Positions 18,828 through 28,920 of a DNA stretch of 64,000 bases are shown piece after piece (within the stretch, counting starts at the first letter, position 1; each line of letters opens with the position of its first letter). The stretch spans positions 203,160-267,159 of the forward strand of contig NZ_JADMOL010000003.1 of assembly GCF_015558675.1 (NCBI RefSeq), given 5' to 3'. The stretch is from Paenibacillus sp. 1001270B_150601_E10 (GTDB taxonomy: Bacteria; Bacillota; Bacilli; Paenibacillales; Paenibacillaceae). The position numbers and the translations under genes were made by a program. Under the pieces are notes generated by a model. It had not been told where the DNA came from. It saw only the letters and a program-made list of their open reading frames with translations, and ran no database searches.

Positions 18828-20399
18828 TTAACCTTCTGATAACTGTTTCTGATGTAATTCGCGATATTCCTTCGGGGAAATCCCCACATATTTCTTGAAC
18901 TGCTTGTAAAAATAACTCTTGTCCCAGTACCCGACTTGCTCCGAGATTTCGGTCATGCGGTAAGGAGTCTCGATCAGCAGCTGCTTTGCAGCTCGTATTC
19001 TCGTTTTGTTCAAATAATCCGAGAACGTGCTCTGGACTTCCTTTTGGAACAACTGACCCAAATAGACAGGGCTCATATGAAACACCTGAGCGAGTGTCTT
19101 TAATGACATCTCCTCTCGGTAATTCTGCTCGATATGCGTAAGCACCTGCTTAATAACCGGAGACCGCTGTTCCGGCTCATCATAGTGATCAATAATTCCT
19201 GAGGCAATGGAAATCACATGTTCCTTCAGCGTTTCAATGGAATGAACTTTATAGATCGCATCAAACCAATTCGTCTCTTCCTCCAGATGGATTTCCTCAT
19301 CCTTTACAAGCTCGCTCCAGCGAATTAGAAGCTCGACGATGAAGTTTCGGATATCCTGAGGCTCAGCTCCATCCGTCTCCCGAAGCCGTTCAAGATCCTC
19401 GCTCAGCCGCTCTGCAACACCTGCTTTATCACGATCGACAAGCAGCTTCAAATAAGGCTCAATCTCCAGCCTTACCGCTGAAGGGCGAGAGGAGTGATAT
19501 TTATTGATCTCCTCATAATCGATCCACGGTTCCTCCATAGACACTAGATGATACGGCTGAACCTGCTTGGCGTGGGAATAGCTTGCTGATGCATTCAGAT
19601 ATCCGGATTGGATGCTGCCAATCGTAATTTGCAAGTAGGCGGAGATACGCTCCTCCATCTTCCGCTTCCAGGTGTCGAGCCGCTCAAGCACTGCTTGCTT
19701 GTCCGCTTCCTTCGTTAACCCAAACACAAGCGCAATCTCGCCATCCCATTCCCGCACACAATAGGCTTCTTCGAATTCCTTATTCAGCCATGTCCAATCT
19801 AGCTTGTCTAGCTGGTCATGACGCTGTTGGACTTGATTCCGCTTATCAAGCGTTTCAAGTCTGATCAGGCATACCATGTAGTAAGGATGATTGAGATCAA
19901 TATCAAGCAGCTCCGTCCGCTGAAGCAGTTCCTCGGTATGGATCTGATCGCGAATCCAGCGATATAGAATATTGTCTCGGAGAATATCTCGATTATGCAG
20001 CTCCGCCTGCTGGCGAGCTCTCGTCTGATCCAGCTTTTGAACAGTTGTCTCCAAAGTCGTCTTGAATTCATCCAGATTAATCGGCTTAAGCAGATAGTTT
20101 TCCACTCCAAGCTTAATTCCTTCTCGAACATAGCTGAATTCATTGTATCCGCTCAAAATGATATAGCGCATATGAGAATGTGTATCCTTTAGCTTCTCTA
20201 TCAATTGAAGCCCTGTCATCTTGGGCATCGTAATATCGGTGACTACAATGTCGCATGGATGGTCCTTCAAGTATTGCCATGCCTCTTCCCCATTGTTGGC
20301 ACTTCCCACGATCTCTAGTCCGTAGTCATTCCATTCTAATATAGCTTCCAACCCTTCTATAATAAATGGCTCGTCATCCACTAAGAATACGTTATACAT
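18828..20399 (-). CDS. AraC-family response regulator (YesN type)
   Basis: Cytoplasmic transcription regulator of 523 residues. The receiver domain spans residues 1-120, with the acidic pair D9/D10, phosphoacceptor D55 in VVTDITMPKMTG, and the lysine in LLKPINLDEF. A variable middle region follows, then two AraC-type helix-turn-helix motifs at the C-terminus (SLKTLAQVFHMSPVYLGQLF and MTEISEQVGYWDKSYFYKQF). TTGGAGGAATAGAGC precedes the ATG. Its sensor partner lies 29 bases upstream. The likely target is the adjacent permease operon. Confidence 0.93.
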   Translation of the reverse strand: MYNVFLVDDEPFIIEGLEAILEWNDYGLEIVGSANNGEEAWQYLKDHPCDIVVTDITMPKMTGLQLIEKLKDTHSHMRYIILSGYNEFSYVREGIKLGVENYLLKPINLDEFKTTLETTVQKLDQTRARQQAELHNRDILRDNILYRWIRDQIHTEELLQRTELLDIDLNHPYYMVCLIRLETLDKRNQVQQRHDQLDKLDWTWLNKEFEEAYCVREWDGEIALVFGLTKEADKQAVLERLDTWKRKMEERISAYLQITIGSIQSGYLNASASYSHAKQVQPYHLVSMEEPWIDYEEINKYHSSRPSAVRLEIEPYLKLLVDRDKAGVAERLSEDLERLRETDGAEPQDIRNFIVELLIRWSELVKDEEIHLEEETNWFDAIYKVHSIETLKEHVISIASGIIDHYDEPEQRSPVIKQVLTHIEQNYREEMSLKTLAQVFHMSPVYLGQLFQKEVQSTFSDYLNKTRIRAAKQLLIETPYRMTEISEQVGYWDKSYFYKQFKKYVGISPKEYRELHQKQLSEG

Positions 20400-20428
20400 G
20401 CTCTATTCCTCCAAAGACTCTGGTTTCC

Positions 20429-22285
20429 TCATGACAAAGGGAAAATTAGTGTAACAGTCGTCCCTTCGCCCACCGAGCTCTTAATTGTTAGCTCTGCCTC
20501 ATCCCCATACAAAATCTTAAGACGATTCAGCACATTCTTCAGGCCAAGAGAGCCCTCATCCTTTAAATCGGATTGCTGAAGCTCTTCTTGAAGCTGCTTT
20601 AACCGTTCCGGCTCTATCCCTTTGCCATTATCCGTTACCGTAATAATAATGGCGTCTTCTCTCTTTGCAGCATCGATCGTGATATGGTTATCCGTTCGAT
20701 CTAACCCAAGTCCATGCAGCAAATAGTTTTCGATAATCGGCTGAATCGACAGCTTCATGATCGGATAGCCGCCTAGTTCCTCATCCATCTGAATCGTATA
20801 TTGAAGCTTGTCCCGATATCTTAATCTCGTGAGCTCTAAATAGCGCTTGCAGCTCTCAATCTCTTCCTTCAAGCTGATCATCGCTTTATCCTTCACCATA
20901 TGGCGGAAGAGTGAAGCAAGGTTATAGATCATCTCGCCGACATCATGGGCCCCCTTCGCGACGGCTCTCATGCGAATGACCTCCAGCGTGTTATATAGGA
21001 AATGCGGCTTAATCTGAGCTTGGAGCGCAACAAGCTCAGCCTGCTTTTGCTTAAGCTCTGACTTATACACCCGATTGATATACAGCACGAGATCCTCGCA
21101 CATTCGGTTGAACTGCTTGGCAATAAGGCCAAGCTCATCCTCGCTGCCATCTTTAACGGGAATAGGACTGTTCAGATTTCCTTCTTGCACCTGCTTCATG
21201 GCATAGACGATGCTCTGCGTCCGACGGGACAAGCGCGACATGGTCAGCATCGTAAGCAGGAGCACACCAGCGATACATACAACAGACACGATGCCGATCG
21301 TGTTGCGCAGCGTCATTAGGTGTGCGGTTGCTCCCTTCTGCGGCAGCATGGCGATGACAGTGAGCCCAAGCTTATTCATTTTCGACACCGTAACATAGGT
21401 CAAGCCATCGCCTTCAAGCTTCACTCGCTCAGGCTGATTCTGGTGAAGACGCAGAATATCCTTAGCCTGTTGATTGAACTTTTCCAGATTCCATTCAGAG
21501 GAATGATAAACGAATTGCCCCTCATCGTTGAGCACGGCATAACGCTCTCCACTTGCTAGATCCTCCAAGTAGTTGTCGATGCCTTCGGTGCTGAAGTCGA
21601 TGCTGATCGTCCCAACCGTCGTCAAGCTGTTCGAATTATAGATGCGGTTTGTAACTGTAACAAGTTGGTTCCCATAGCTGTAGCGATGATCGTCATCACG
21701 TAAAGCGACTGCATGCTGGTTAGAAGGGTCCTGCTCGGGGATCGAGGTCCTCACCCCATTGCGATAGCGCTCCTTTAGGAACGCTTCTGACATCTTCCCA
21801 TCCTGCCAGTCATACAGCTTATTATTGCGGCCATCATCTGTATACATATAAGCAAACGTAAGCGGATTGCTAAATAAAATGATGTTCTGTATATCCAGGT
21901 CCCGATAGAAGGCATTGGTATAGAAAGAATCAAAATCCCGTTGATAAGTGCTTACACTGCTGCTGAATTGATCTAAACGATAGCGAATATACGACTCATA
22001 GCCGTTTTCTAAAAAGTAGACGGCATCGCCGATAAGTGTATTATCCTGATAGAGCTGCTGCAGCAGAATCTGAGCGTTCTCCACCTTCTGATTCATAAAT
22101 CGGTTGATTTGATCTACATGCCGCTGCTGCTCCAATACGGCATTGTTAATCTCATCTCGCGCAACCGACTGGTACGCAAATACAGCCAGCGTAACAAGCG
22201 AACATATCGTAATGACCGAGTAGATCAAAATCAACTTATTGAATACTTTTCGTTTGACGTGCTTCTGATAGATCCGACCGAGCAT
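20429..22285 (-). CDS. Sensor histidine kinase (YesM type)
   Basis: Membrane sensor that should detect extracellular carbohydrate or loaded binding protein. It has a first membrane span near residues 17-38, a large extracellular region of roughly 280 residues, a second span, a HAMP linker, and a His_kinase-type dimerisation segment with the phosphorylated His in QIKPHFLYNTLEVIRMRA. The ATP-binding domain has DNGKGI and GSLGLKNVLNRL. I chose ATG 22285 because GGGGG lies 8 bases upstream; the frame also contains ATG 22300. It is co-transcribed with the regulator. Confidence 0.92.
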   Translation of the reverse strand: MLGRIYQKHVKRKVFNKLILIYSVITICSLVTLAVFAYQSVARDEINNAVLEQQRHVDQINRFMNQKVENAQILLQQLYQDNTLIGDAVYFLENGYESYIRYRLDQFSSSVSTYQRDFDSFYTNAFYRDLDIQNIILFSNPLTFAYMYTDDGRNNKLYDWQDGKMSEAFLKERYRNGVRTSIPEQDPSNQHAVALRDDDHRYSYGNQLVTVTNRIYNSNSLTTVGTISIDFSTEGIDNYLEDLASGERYAVLNDEGQFVYHSSEWNLEKFNQQAKDILRLHQNQPERVKLEGDGLTYVTVSKMNKLGLTVIAMLPQKGATAHLMTLRNTIGIVSVVCIAGVLLLTMLTMSRLSRRTQSIVYAMKQVQEGNLNSPIPVKDGSEDELGLIAKQFNRMCEDLVLYINRVYKSELKQKQAELVALQAQIKPHFLYNTLEVIRMRAVAKGAHDVGEMIYNLASLFRHMVKDKAMISLKEEIESCKRYLELTRLRYRDKLQYTIQMDEELGGYPIMKLSIQPIIENYLLHGLGLDRTDNHITIDAAKREDAIIITVTDNGKGIEPERLKQLQEELQQSDLKDEGSLGLKNVLNRLKILYGDEAELTIKSSVGEGTTVTLIFPLS

Positions 22286-22976
22286 GAAATTGTCCCCCAT
22301 TGACTAAAAGCTGACACCAGTGTGTAACCCCATTGTACCCGTAACCGTTTGACTTCGTACAGCCTGTTCAAGACGCTGACACTTCTCCTATACCTTCTCC
22401 AAACCATCCTCATTCTATATCAACGCCACGATCTGCCTCGAACTAGGACAGCGCTATCATAAATATCCTGCGTTTAGAACCCTGTCAGGATATTCATAGA
22501 GCCTTCCTTAGTATGTTGACAACTGGCGCTGTTATCTGTTCACTGTGAATATTACGTCCAAGGCAAATAGTCCTAAGACGCCTAGGTCTAAGGTTATCGT
22601 TTATTCCTCTATGCTGTTAAGACCTAAGCCACATTTTTTATATTCCAAATTTTAGAATAATAAAATAAAATTACACAGATCCTTCGAGCACGCGAAAATG
22701 AGCAAACGCATGCCTGTCCTAGCTTTGCGCTCACCTGAATATCTCAAATTCAATCTTCCAAGGCATAATCATCGCTCTTGTCACGCCCAATTGCAATCGA
22801 TTTACCCTTTGACAAAGTTACAGAATTGTAAGAAAATCAGTTATGACAAAGTTGTAATAATTGATTCAAGCAGCTCATGGGCTGCCCTATAGTTCTATGA
22901 TAGCATTGTGATTGTTGAAAAAAATGTCGAAATTGATACCCATTAATATCCGCGAGACAGCAGAGGAGGAACTGAT
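22286..22976. other. 691-base divergent spacer with candidate promoter
   Basis: No gene or riboswitch is recognisable. A TTGACA at 22809-22814, a 17-base spacer and GAAAAT at 22832-22837 could be the promoter of the NlpC/P60 gene. Much of the spacer, 22420-22700, shows nothing I can name. Confidence 0.4.
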
Positions 22977-23858
22977 TTGAAAGCGGCACTACGTGTTACA
23001 CTTTTAGCAGGAGCTTTATTCGGAAGCATGTTATGGATGGACAGTACATTTGGATCTACCGTGCATGCCCAGTCCCTTGATAAATCGGTTACCATGACCA
23101 TTAACGAACAGCAAGTTACCTTTACCAATACGATCCCAATCCTTGAGGGTGGGAATACGATGTATATGCCAGTCCGTGAATTCTCTGAAGTGATGAATTA
23201 TGAGCTTCAATGGGGAAAAACAACGGAGGGTCAGGTACAAATTACGTTATCTAACGAGGTTACCTCTATCACGGTTACAGCAGGATCTAAGACAGCTACC
23301 GTGAATGGACAAGCTGTTACGATGAGCGATCAGCTATGGAATTATAACAACAGCACATATATTCCGTTCCGATTCTTAATCGATCAGTTCAACTTGAACT
23401 ACACGTGGGATTCTGCCCTGCTTCAGACGCTTCCATCAGTGAATCGCGCAGAAAGCAAAGGACAAGTATCCGTCAGCAGCCAGAACTCTTTCTCTTCCAA
23501 AATCCTAAATACAGCATACAGCTACCTTGGTGTACCGTATGTATGGGGCGGAATGTCTCCAAATGGCTTTGACTGCTCCGGCTTCGTAAGCTATGTGTTC
23601 CAAAAGCACGGCGTTGGCCTGCCTCGTACCGCACACGATATGTATAAATCGTTGAACACATCCGTAAAAGCACCGGAAAAAGGAGACCTTGTCTTCTTCT
23701 CAGCCAGCGGTAATCGCATTACGCATGTAGGAATCTATACTGGAAACAACAAGTATATTCACGCATCTTCTGGTAGTGCAAACAGCGTGATTGAATCAAG
23801 CCTTGGATCCGCATGGTCCAAGAAAACATATGTAGGTGCGAAGCGCATTAATGGATAA
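22977..23858 (+). CDS. Secreted NlpC/P60 peptidoglycan hydrolase with copper-amine-oxidase-like N-terminal region
   Basis: Exported cell-wall endopeptidase of 293 residues. A signal peptide of about 32 residues ends near VHAQ. Residues 38-150 form the copper-amine-oxidase N-terminal-like repeat, a wall-associated module common in Paenibacillus (MYMPVREFSEV and YIPFRFLIDQ). The NlpC/P60 domain covers residues 175-290, with catalytic C200 (FDCSGFV), H250 (ITHVGIY) and H262 (YIHASS). The start is TTG 22977, supported by AGAGGAGGAACTGAT; no ATG is suitably placed. It is followed by its own terminator. Confidence 0.9.
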   Translation: MKAALRVTLLAGALFGSMLWMDSTFGSTVHAQSLDKSVTMTINEQQVTFTNTIPILEGGNTMYMPVREFSEVMNYELQWGKTTEGQVQITLSNEVTSITVTAGSKTATVNGQAVTMSDQLWNYNNSTYIPFRFLIDQFNLNYTWDSALLQTLPSVNRAESKGQVSVSSQNSFSSKILNTAYSYLGVPYVWGGMSPNGFDCSGFVSYVFQKHGVGLPRTAHDMYKSLNTSVKAPEKGDLVFFSASGNRITHVGIYTGNNKYIHASSGSANSVIESSLGSAWSKKTYVGAKRING

Positions 23859-23938
23859 GCTTACATAGGCAAGCATCAATCGAGAACCTTGCCGTCCTAC
23901 AACCAATATTAACCACAGTACATGAAAATGAAACAGCA

Positions 23939-23984
23939 AAGGACTGTCTCCATTGCAGAGCAATCTGCAGCAGAGACAGTCCTT
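23939..23984. terminator. Terminator between convergent genes
   Basis: AAGGACTGTCTC pairs perfectly with GAGACAGTCCTT, with T-rich flanks on both sides. It probably serves both the NlpC/P60 gene and the VanW-like gene. The same GAGACAGTCC core recurs in the terminator at 54125-54183. Confidence 0.75.
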
Positions 23985-24025
23985 CTTTATGTTGACTCGA
24001 TTATGGTTGGTACCCATCGTCACGC

Positions 24026-25474
24026 TTAATAGCTATAGGTTGATCGCATATGGCGCGTCATCGATACCGCGATGCGCTCACGCTGCACAACCTTGCCATC
24101 TATGCGCTTAATGCGATAGATCTCCTTGGGCGGCGACGAAGCCGATACTTCCGCCTCTTCTAGCTCTTGCGACTTCACCATCGATAGCCGCTTCAAGTTC
24201 ATGCCTTCTTTATCCTGAACATTCTCTGGAGAATGAATGGTTTCAATCTCATAGGAGACGCCTGGCTCCTTCTTGCCGTAAAGATCGACAATAAGCTTGC
24301 CTTCATGCACCTCACTCTGCCAAATTACATCGCCCTTCGTATTATTGCGAACGATAAGCTCTGGTCGAATGACCGCAGATTCCATATCTGCACTGGACGC
24401 AACTTGAGATACCGACATCGAGCTAGGAGATTGCTCCGCTACAGCAAGCCCGGCTTGAAGCGCAGCCTGATACATGACAGCAGCAGCTTGGTACACACCT
24501 TCGGAATCTCTCAAATCAAGCTGATCTTCAACTGCCACTGCAAACGAGCGTTCCTGCATAGCTTCTCCCGGAACCAATACCTTTCCATCAAGAAGCTTAG
24601 CACTTGCTGATACTGCCTTGAGCTCTCTCTCTTCCAAGTGGCTGACATCATAGATTGTTCTGCTAAGCAGCGCGTCAGGCTTGCGCTCCTCCAGCATCTG
24701 TACCGTTGTACTTGCAGGCAGCGTGATCAGCGGCATGCGCAGCATAATCAAGTGATCTGGCTGATCGCCCTTTTTCAGCTCAGCTGTCACCTTCTTTAGC
24801 AGAAGCTGCTTCAAGCTGTGTTCATCAAGTTCGATGCCTGGCTCCTCCACTTGAAAGGTAGGCTTAAGCGGGTTGCTGTAATTTGCAATCGCATCCTGCG
24901 GCTTCCGATCAATAAGAGACCCATAAGCATGCTGCATCGTATTGAGCAGCTTCTGGTCATTCAGCACGGCTTCTGCCTCTAGTTGAACATCTGCTAGCTC
25001 ACGCTTCAACGCAAGCCTCGTCCAGAATCCGCCTTCTTCCCATTCCTCAAGCTGCTTAAACGCTGCTTCCTCATTGAATTCAACGCCAAGCTCCTCAAGT
25101 GAAAATTGTCTGTTCAACAATTTATTTAGCGCAGCTTCCGTACGATCCGGCTCAAACATCACTGCGATCTCTTTCCATTTTCCAAGCTGCTCATTAAAGC
25201 GCTGCTTCACCTCTGCCGGCGTCAACCCTCCAGCTTGAATCCCCATCACCTGATACCCTTCAGGTAAGCGGTCATCCCGCAAGGACCAGGCTGCGTAGCC
25301 TTGGAACCCTGCTCCAATCAAGCCCACTAGGGCAACTGCCGTAATCATCGCTCTGCGATGCCTCACGCATCTCTCTTTGATTGCAGATATCATTCTTCTA
25401 TATATGCTAGAGGAATGCGGTACTTCGTCATCTGGGGAGGATACTTGCTTATTACTGTCCTTATCGCTCATCAC
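24026..25474 (-). CDS. VanW-like membrane-anchored protein, divergent
   Basis: 482 residues. A polar basic N-terminus is followed by one membrane span at about residues 43-62, so most of the protein is outside the cell. The order of regions resembles VanW/YoaR proteins: an N-terminal peptidoglycan-binding-like half (GIQAGGLTPAEVKQRF) and a C-terminal VanW-like half. The VanW signature that normally reads GGGVCQ is replaced by a stretch around GVYQAAAVMYQAAL, so it is a divergent member. The GTG at 25474 has AGGAGG 8 bases upstream; ATG 25471 is the alternative. Function of the family is unsettled. Confidence 0.6.
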   Translation of the reverse strand: MMSDKDSNKQVSSPDDEVPHSSSIYRRMISAIKERCVRHRRAMITAVALVGLIGAGFQGYAAWSLRDDRLPEGYQVMGIQAGGLTPAEVKQRFNEQLGKWKEIAVMFEPDRTEAALNKLLNRQFSLEELGVEFNEEAAFKQLEEWEEGGFWTRLALKRELADVQLEAEAVLNDQKLLNTMQHAYGSLIDRKPQDAIANYSNPLKPTFQVEEPGIELDEHSLKQLLLKKVTAELKKGDQPDHLIMLRMPLITLPASTTVQMLEERKPDALLSRTIYDVSHLEERELKAVSASAKLLDGKVLVPGEAMQERSFAVAVEDQLDLRDSEGVYQAAAVMYQAALQAGLAVAEQSPSSMSVSQVASSADMESAVIRPELIVRNNTKGDVIWQSEVHEGKLIVDLYGKKEPGVSYEIETIHSPENVQDKEGMNLKRLSMVKSQELEEAEVSASSPPKEIYRIKRIDGKVVQRERIAVSMTRHMRSTYSY

Positions 25475-25810
25475 GACTCATTCCTCCTCTTCGTTTCAAA
25501 AAGATTATAACAGACGATATCCCATTTGAAAGTTACATGTTGTTCATAAGTTCAAATCTACATGTAAGATATGAGGGATACTACATCCTCATTATCGGCA
25601 GATCGTAACGTTATGTGAGAAGTAGATATTGACAATTTGGTTGCGAGAGATCGAGAAATAGCGCCCTCTCCTATGATTCGCCGAGAGGACGCTGCCATTT
25701 TGTTCAAACATCTTATCATGAATATTTAAATGTCCCCTGCATAGAAAACGCCACCGTGCCCTGCGTTCAAGAGAAATGAACGTTGCCTCGATCACAACGG
25801 CATCGAGGTC
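25475..25810. other. 336-base spacer, with a possible terminator next to the sulfatase stop
   Basis: A hairpin at 25786-25808 (minus strand CCTCGAT with ATCGAGG) lies 3 bases after the sulfatase stop but lacks a clear T-run. A 67-codon frame on the minus strand at 25592-25795 has no family features, and I do not call it. The remainder shows nothing. Confidence 0.4.
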
Positions 25811-27211
25811 TTAGTTTGCCTCAAGCTCCTCATACCAGCGCTTAACATCCGCTGTCAGCTCTTCTACAAGCGCAGGATGCTCAGCCGCTAGATTGTGGCT
25901 TTCGCTAGGATCATTTTTCAGGTTGGACAGGTGCACTTCATCCGGCTGCCCTTTAAAGAAATCCAGCTTTCCGTTCAGGACCAGCTTCCAATCCCCGGAT
26001 CGAACGGCAAGCTGCTTGTTGTACTCCCAATACAGCCGCTCATGCGGAGTAGAAGCTCCGTCTTCAAGCATGGACTTCAGGCTTCGGCCGGCGAAGGCTG
26101 CCTCCTGGTAAACTACCCCCGCATAATCCAGCATCGTCGGCACGATGTCCGCCATCATAACCGGCTCATGGTTGACACGGCCATGATGATGGGTCTTGAT
26201 CCAGCTTGCAGGTGCCTCACGCGATTCATATAAGGCATCTGAGGACCATGCCTTGCCTTCACGCAGCGATTCAGGAATATACAGAATCGCCGGCTCGCGA
26301 ATCCCGCCATCGAACAGACTTGCTTTGTGACCGCGGAATACGCCGGCACTGCCGCCGTAGTATTCATCCTGACGGCCATCAAGCCAGTTCCTTGATTCGG
26401 AGGAAGGGCCATTATCGCTCGAGAAGAAGATAATCGTATTCTCCCATTGATCGGTTCGCTTCAGCGCCGCTATGATCTCGCCAACGCCGTCGTCAACGGC
26501 CGAGATCATTGCAGCCATGACTTGGCGATCCCACGGCAGATGAGCATAACGGTCCATCACGTCCTTTGGAGCATGCATTGGATAGTGAGGAGCATTATAA
26601 GCCGCATACAGGAAGAACGGCTGCTCAGCTCCCAGCTGATCTTGAATGAAATCAACCGAGCGATTCGTAATGATATGAGTCAAATATTCACCGTTATCCC
26701 ATATCTCTTCTTCATTCTCCCACAAGTCATGCGTATTCTGGACGCCCGGCATTCCGTGATAGAAAATATGGGAATAGTAATCCACACAACCGCTTAGGAA
26801 GCCGCAGAACTGATCAAAGCCGCGCTTATTCGGTCTGGACTCAGGCGCTGCACCCAAGTGCCATTTACCAAATATCGCGGTTCGATACGATTCCTGCTTG
26901 AGCAGCTCCGAGATCATCGGCGTCTCCTTGCATACTCCAGGCGTATTGCGCTCTCCGCCTACAATCTGATCAATACCCGTTTGTTTAGGGAACTGGCCTG
27001 TCAATAAAGAAGCTCTTGAAGGCGAGCAGACGGGTGAGTTGGAATACCACTGCGAGAAGCGCACGCCCCGCTCGGCAAGGGTATCGAGATGTGGTGTCCG
27101 GATGACATCCGAACCGTAGCAGCCAAGATCCCCATAGCCTAGGTCGTCACAATAAATAAAAACGATATTGGGTCGAGTCTTATTGGATTCGTCTCTTGTA
27201 TGTCCTGTCAT
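25811..27211 (-). CDS. Type I (Cys-type) sulfatase
   Basis: Arylsulfatase-family enzyme of 466 residues that removes sulfate esters from a sugar. The metal-binding DDLGYGDLGCYG and the activation motif VCSPSRASLLTG are intact; the Cys of CSPSR must be oxidised to formylglycine by a maturase not found in this window. The second conserved block is GKWHLG. No signal peptide is present, so the substrate would be imported first. GGAGGTATGAACC precedes the ATG. It lies 204 bases downstream of the second sulfatase gene and is probably co-transcribed with it and with the sugar-binding lipoprotein. Confidence 0.9.
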   Translation of the reverse strand: MTGHTRDESNKTRPNIVFIYCDDLGYGDLGCYGSDVIRTPHLDTLAERGVRFSQWYSNSPVCSPSRASLLTGQFPKQTGIDQIVGGERNTPGVCKETPMISELLKQESYRTAIFGKWHLGAAPESRPNKRGFDQFCGFLSGCVDYYSHIFYHGMPGVQNTHDLWENEEEIWDNGEYLTHIITNRSVDFIQDQLGAEQPFFLYAAYNAPHYPMHAPKDVMDRYAHLPWDRQVMAAMISAVDDGVGEIIAALKRTDQWENTIIFFSSDNGPSSESRNWLDGRQDEYYGGSAGVFRGHKASLFDGGIREPAILYIPESLREGKAWSSDALYESREAPASWIKTHHHGRVNHEPVMMADIVPTMLDYAGVVYQEAAFAGRSLKSMLEDGASTPHERLYWEYNKQLAVRSGDWKLVLNGKLDFFKGQPDEVHLSNLKNDPSESHNLAAEHPALVEELTADVKRWYEELEAN

Positions 27212-27415
27212 GGTTCATACCTCCATCCTATCTCAAAGAAAGAAGACGCAGCTGTATAAAAGCATAATGGACTCTTTCATGCGGCTCCATCCCTCTTCTT
27301 ATGAAACAATACCTCGAGAGTTATCGTTAACATTTAACACAATCTTCTCTCCGGTCTATTATCAATTGCCCTATGGACGGTTCCTTGCATGACCAAGAAT
27401 GGCCTCTAATCACCG

Positions 27416-28903
27416 TTACAATCTCATATGACGATATTCCACAATGAGATGATCCTCATGCTCTTCCATCCATGCTTCTAAACGCTCCCGCATCCGAAGC
27501 AGAACCTCGCTGTAGCGATCATCAGCGACTAGGTTGTTCATTTCGTGAGGATCTTCCTTCAGATGATAGAGTTCATCCGTATCTCCACTATTAAAGACAT
27601 ACTTGTAATCACCCATTCGAATCATGCGCTGGGTATAGAGCAGGCTTCCCAGTCCTGTAAATTCCGTCACAACCGCATCCGGCCAATCCTGAGGCGTACA
27701 TCCTTCTACGATTGGCACAAACGAACGTCCATCCGCTCCCGGGTGAAGCTCTTTGATTCCCGCATAGTCAAGCATCGTGGCATACAGGTCGCATGTGCCC
27801 ACCATGTCTTCCACTTTGCGTCCGCCTTCTCCTCCGCCATGCTGCGGCTTTACAATAAGCGGAATTCGGCACGTCTCATCGTACATGAAGTAACCTTTGT
27901 CACAAAGACCGCCATGAACCCCTAAGGACTCCCCATGGTCCGCACAGAAGATAATGACGGTATTCTCATAAATGCCTTTCTCTTTCAAATAATCCACAAC
28001 CCGCCCAACCTGACGGTCGATATGGGTCATCACAGCGTAATAGTGCTTCACATAGGGTTCGAAGCCCTCCCAATCCTTGACTTTGCTTCGTTTCACATTA
28101 TGGATATTAGGCTTATCCTGTTGATCCTCATTAAAACTAGGCCAAGGTGGTATCGTGACATCACGGTACAGGTCTAGCGTATCAGTCGGCGCAATGTAAG
28201 GCTCATGCGGCCCCCAGAAGTGTAGTGCCATCATAAACGGCTCATCGCGTTCCAAGAATTCATCCATATAGTGAATCGCGCGATTGGTTAGATAATGCTC
28301 GATCGTCGTCTCAATAGGAGACGTAACCTCAGCGGCAAAGTGGCCGTAGTAATGTCCACTAATCTTGTTCTCAATCTTCAGCTCGAGGTTATTCTCCTTC
28401 AAATATTCATGGAACTGAGGATAATTCCAGCCTCCGGCACCATGACCCGGGAAGTCATCTCCTTCATACCCCACATCCGTTGGCATGGAGCGCACATCGC
28501 TTCCGAGCTCAGGAAATTCAATATACTTAAGGTTGCGTGGGAACTGCGTACGATCCACTTTCCCTTGGCCCAAATGCCACTTCCCGGTATGTCCAACCGA
28601 ATACCCGGCATTTTTCAACTGACGGCTAAGCAAATAATCGGTTTGGGGCAGCTCATTCATGAGACAGCCAGGGGAATAGGAGTTGTTCTGCATGCCATGC
28701 TTGAATGGATACATCCCCGTCTGCATGGACGCACGAGCTGGAGTACAAACGGGAAAGCTAGCGTAGGCATTGTCAAAGACAATGCCCTCGCTAGCAAGTT
28801 GATCCAGGTTCGGCGTTTGGCATAACGTATCTGCATCGTAGCAGGATAAAGTCCCTCTTTGCTGCTGATCTGTCACGATAAAGACAATGTTAGGCTTTTT
28901 CAT
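27416..28903 (-). CDS. Type I (Cys-type) sulfatase
   Basis: Second sulfatase of 495 residues. PNIVFIVTDQQQRGTLSCY forms the metal site and VCTPARASMQTG holds the Cys to be converted to formylglycine; GHTGKWHLGQ is the next family block. It has no signal peptide. It is only distantly similar to the sulfatase at 25811-27211, so the two likely act on different sulfate positions. It begins 17 bases after the sugar-binding lipoprotein gene, a clear operon arrangement. Confidence 0.9.
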   Translation of the reverse strand: MKKPNIVFIVTDQQQRGTLSCYDADTLCQTPNLDQLASEGIVFDNAYASFPVCTPARASMQTGMYPFKHGMQNNSYSPGCLMNELPQTDYLLSRQLKNAGYSVGHTGKWHLGQGKVDRTQFPRNLKYIEFPELGSDVRSMPTDVGYEGDDFPGHGAGGWNYPQFHEYLKENNLELKIENKISGHYYGHFAAEVTSPIETTIEHYLTNRAIHYMDEFLERDEPFMMALHFWGPHEPYIAPTDTLDLYRDVTIPPWPSFNEDQQDKPNIHNVKRSKVKDWEGFEPYVKHYYAVMTHIDRQVGRVVDYLKEKGIYENTVIIFCADHGESLGVHGGLCDKGYFMYDETCRIPLIVKPQHGGGEGGRKVEDMVGTCDLYATMLDYAGIKELHPGADGRSFVPIVEGCTPQDWPDAVVTEFTGLGSLLYTQRMIRMGDYKYVFNSGDTDELYHLKEDPHEMNNLVADDRYSEVLLRMRERLEAWMEEHEDHLIVEYRHMRL

Positions 28904-28920
28904 TCATAACCGACCTTTCG

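Noticed and set aside
22540-22976. c-di-AMP (ydaO-type) riboswitch or WalR site before the NlpC/P60 gene
   Set aside because: Such elements often precede these genes in the lineage, but the conserved ydaO blocks and the TGTWAH-N5-TGTWAH spacing are not present.
25592-25795. Minus-strand frame of 67 codons in the spacer
   Set aside because: No ribosome site or family feature was seen, and it overlaps the hairpin after the sulfatase gene.
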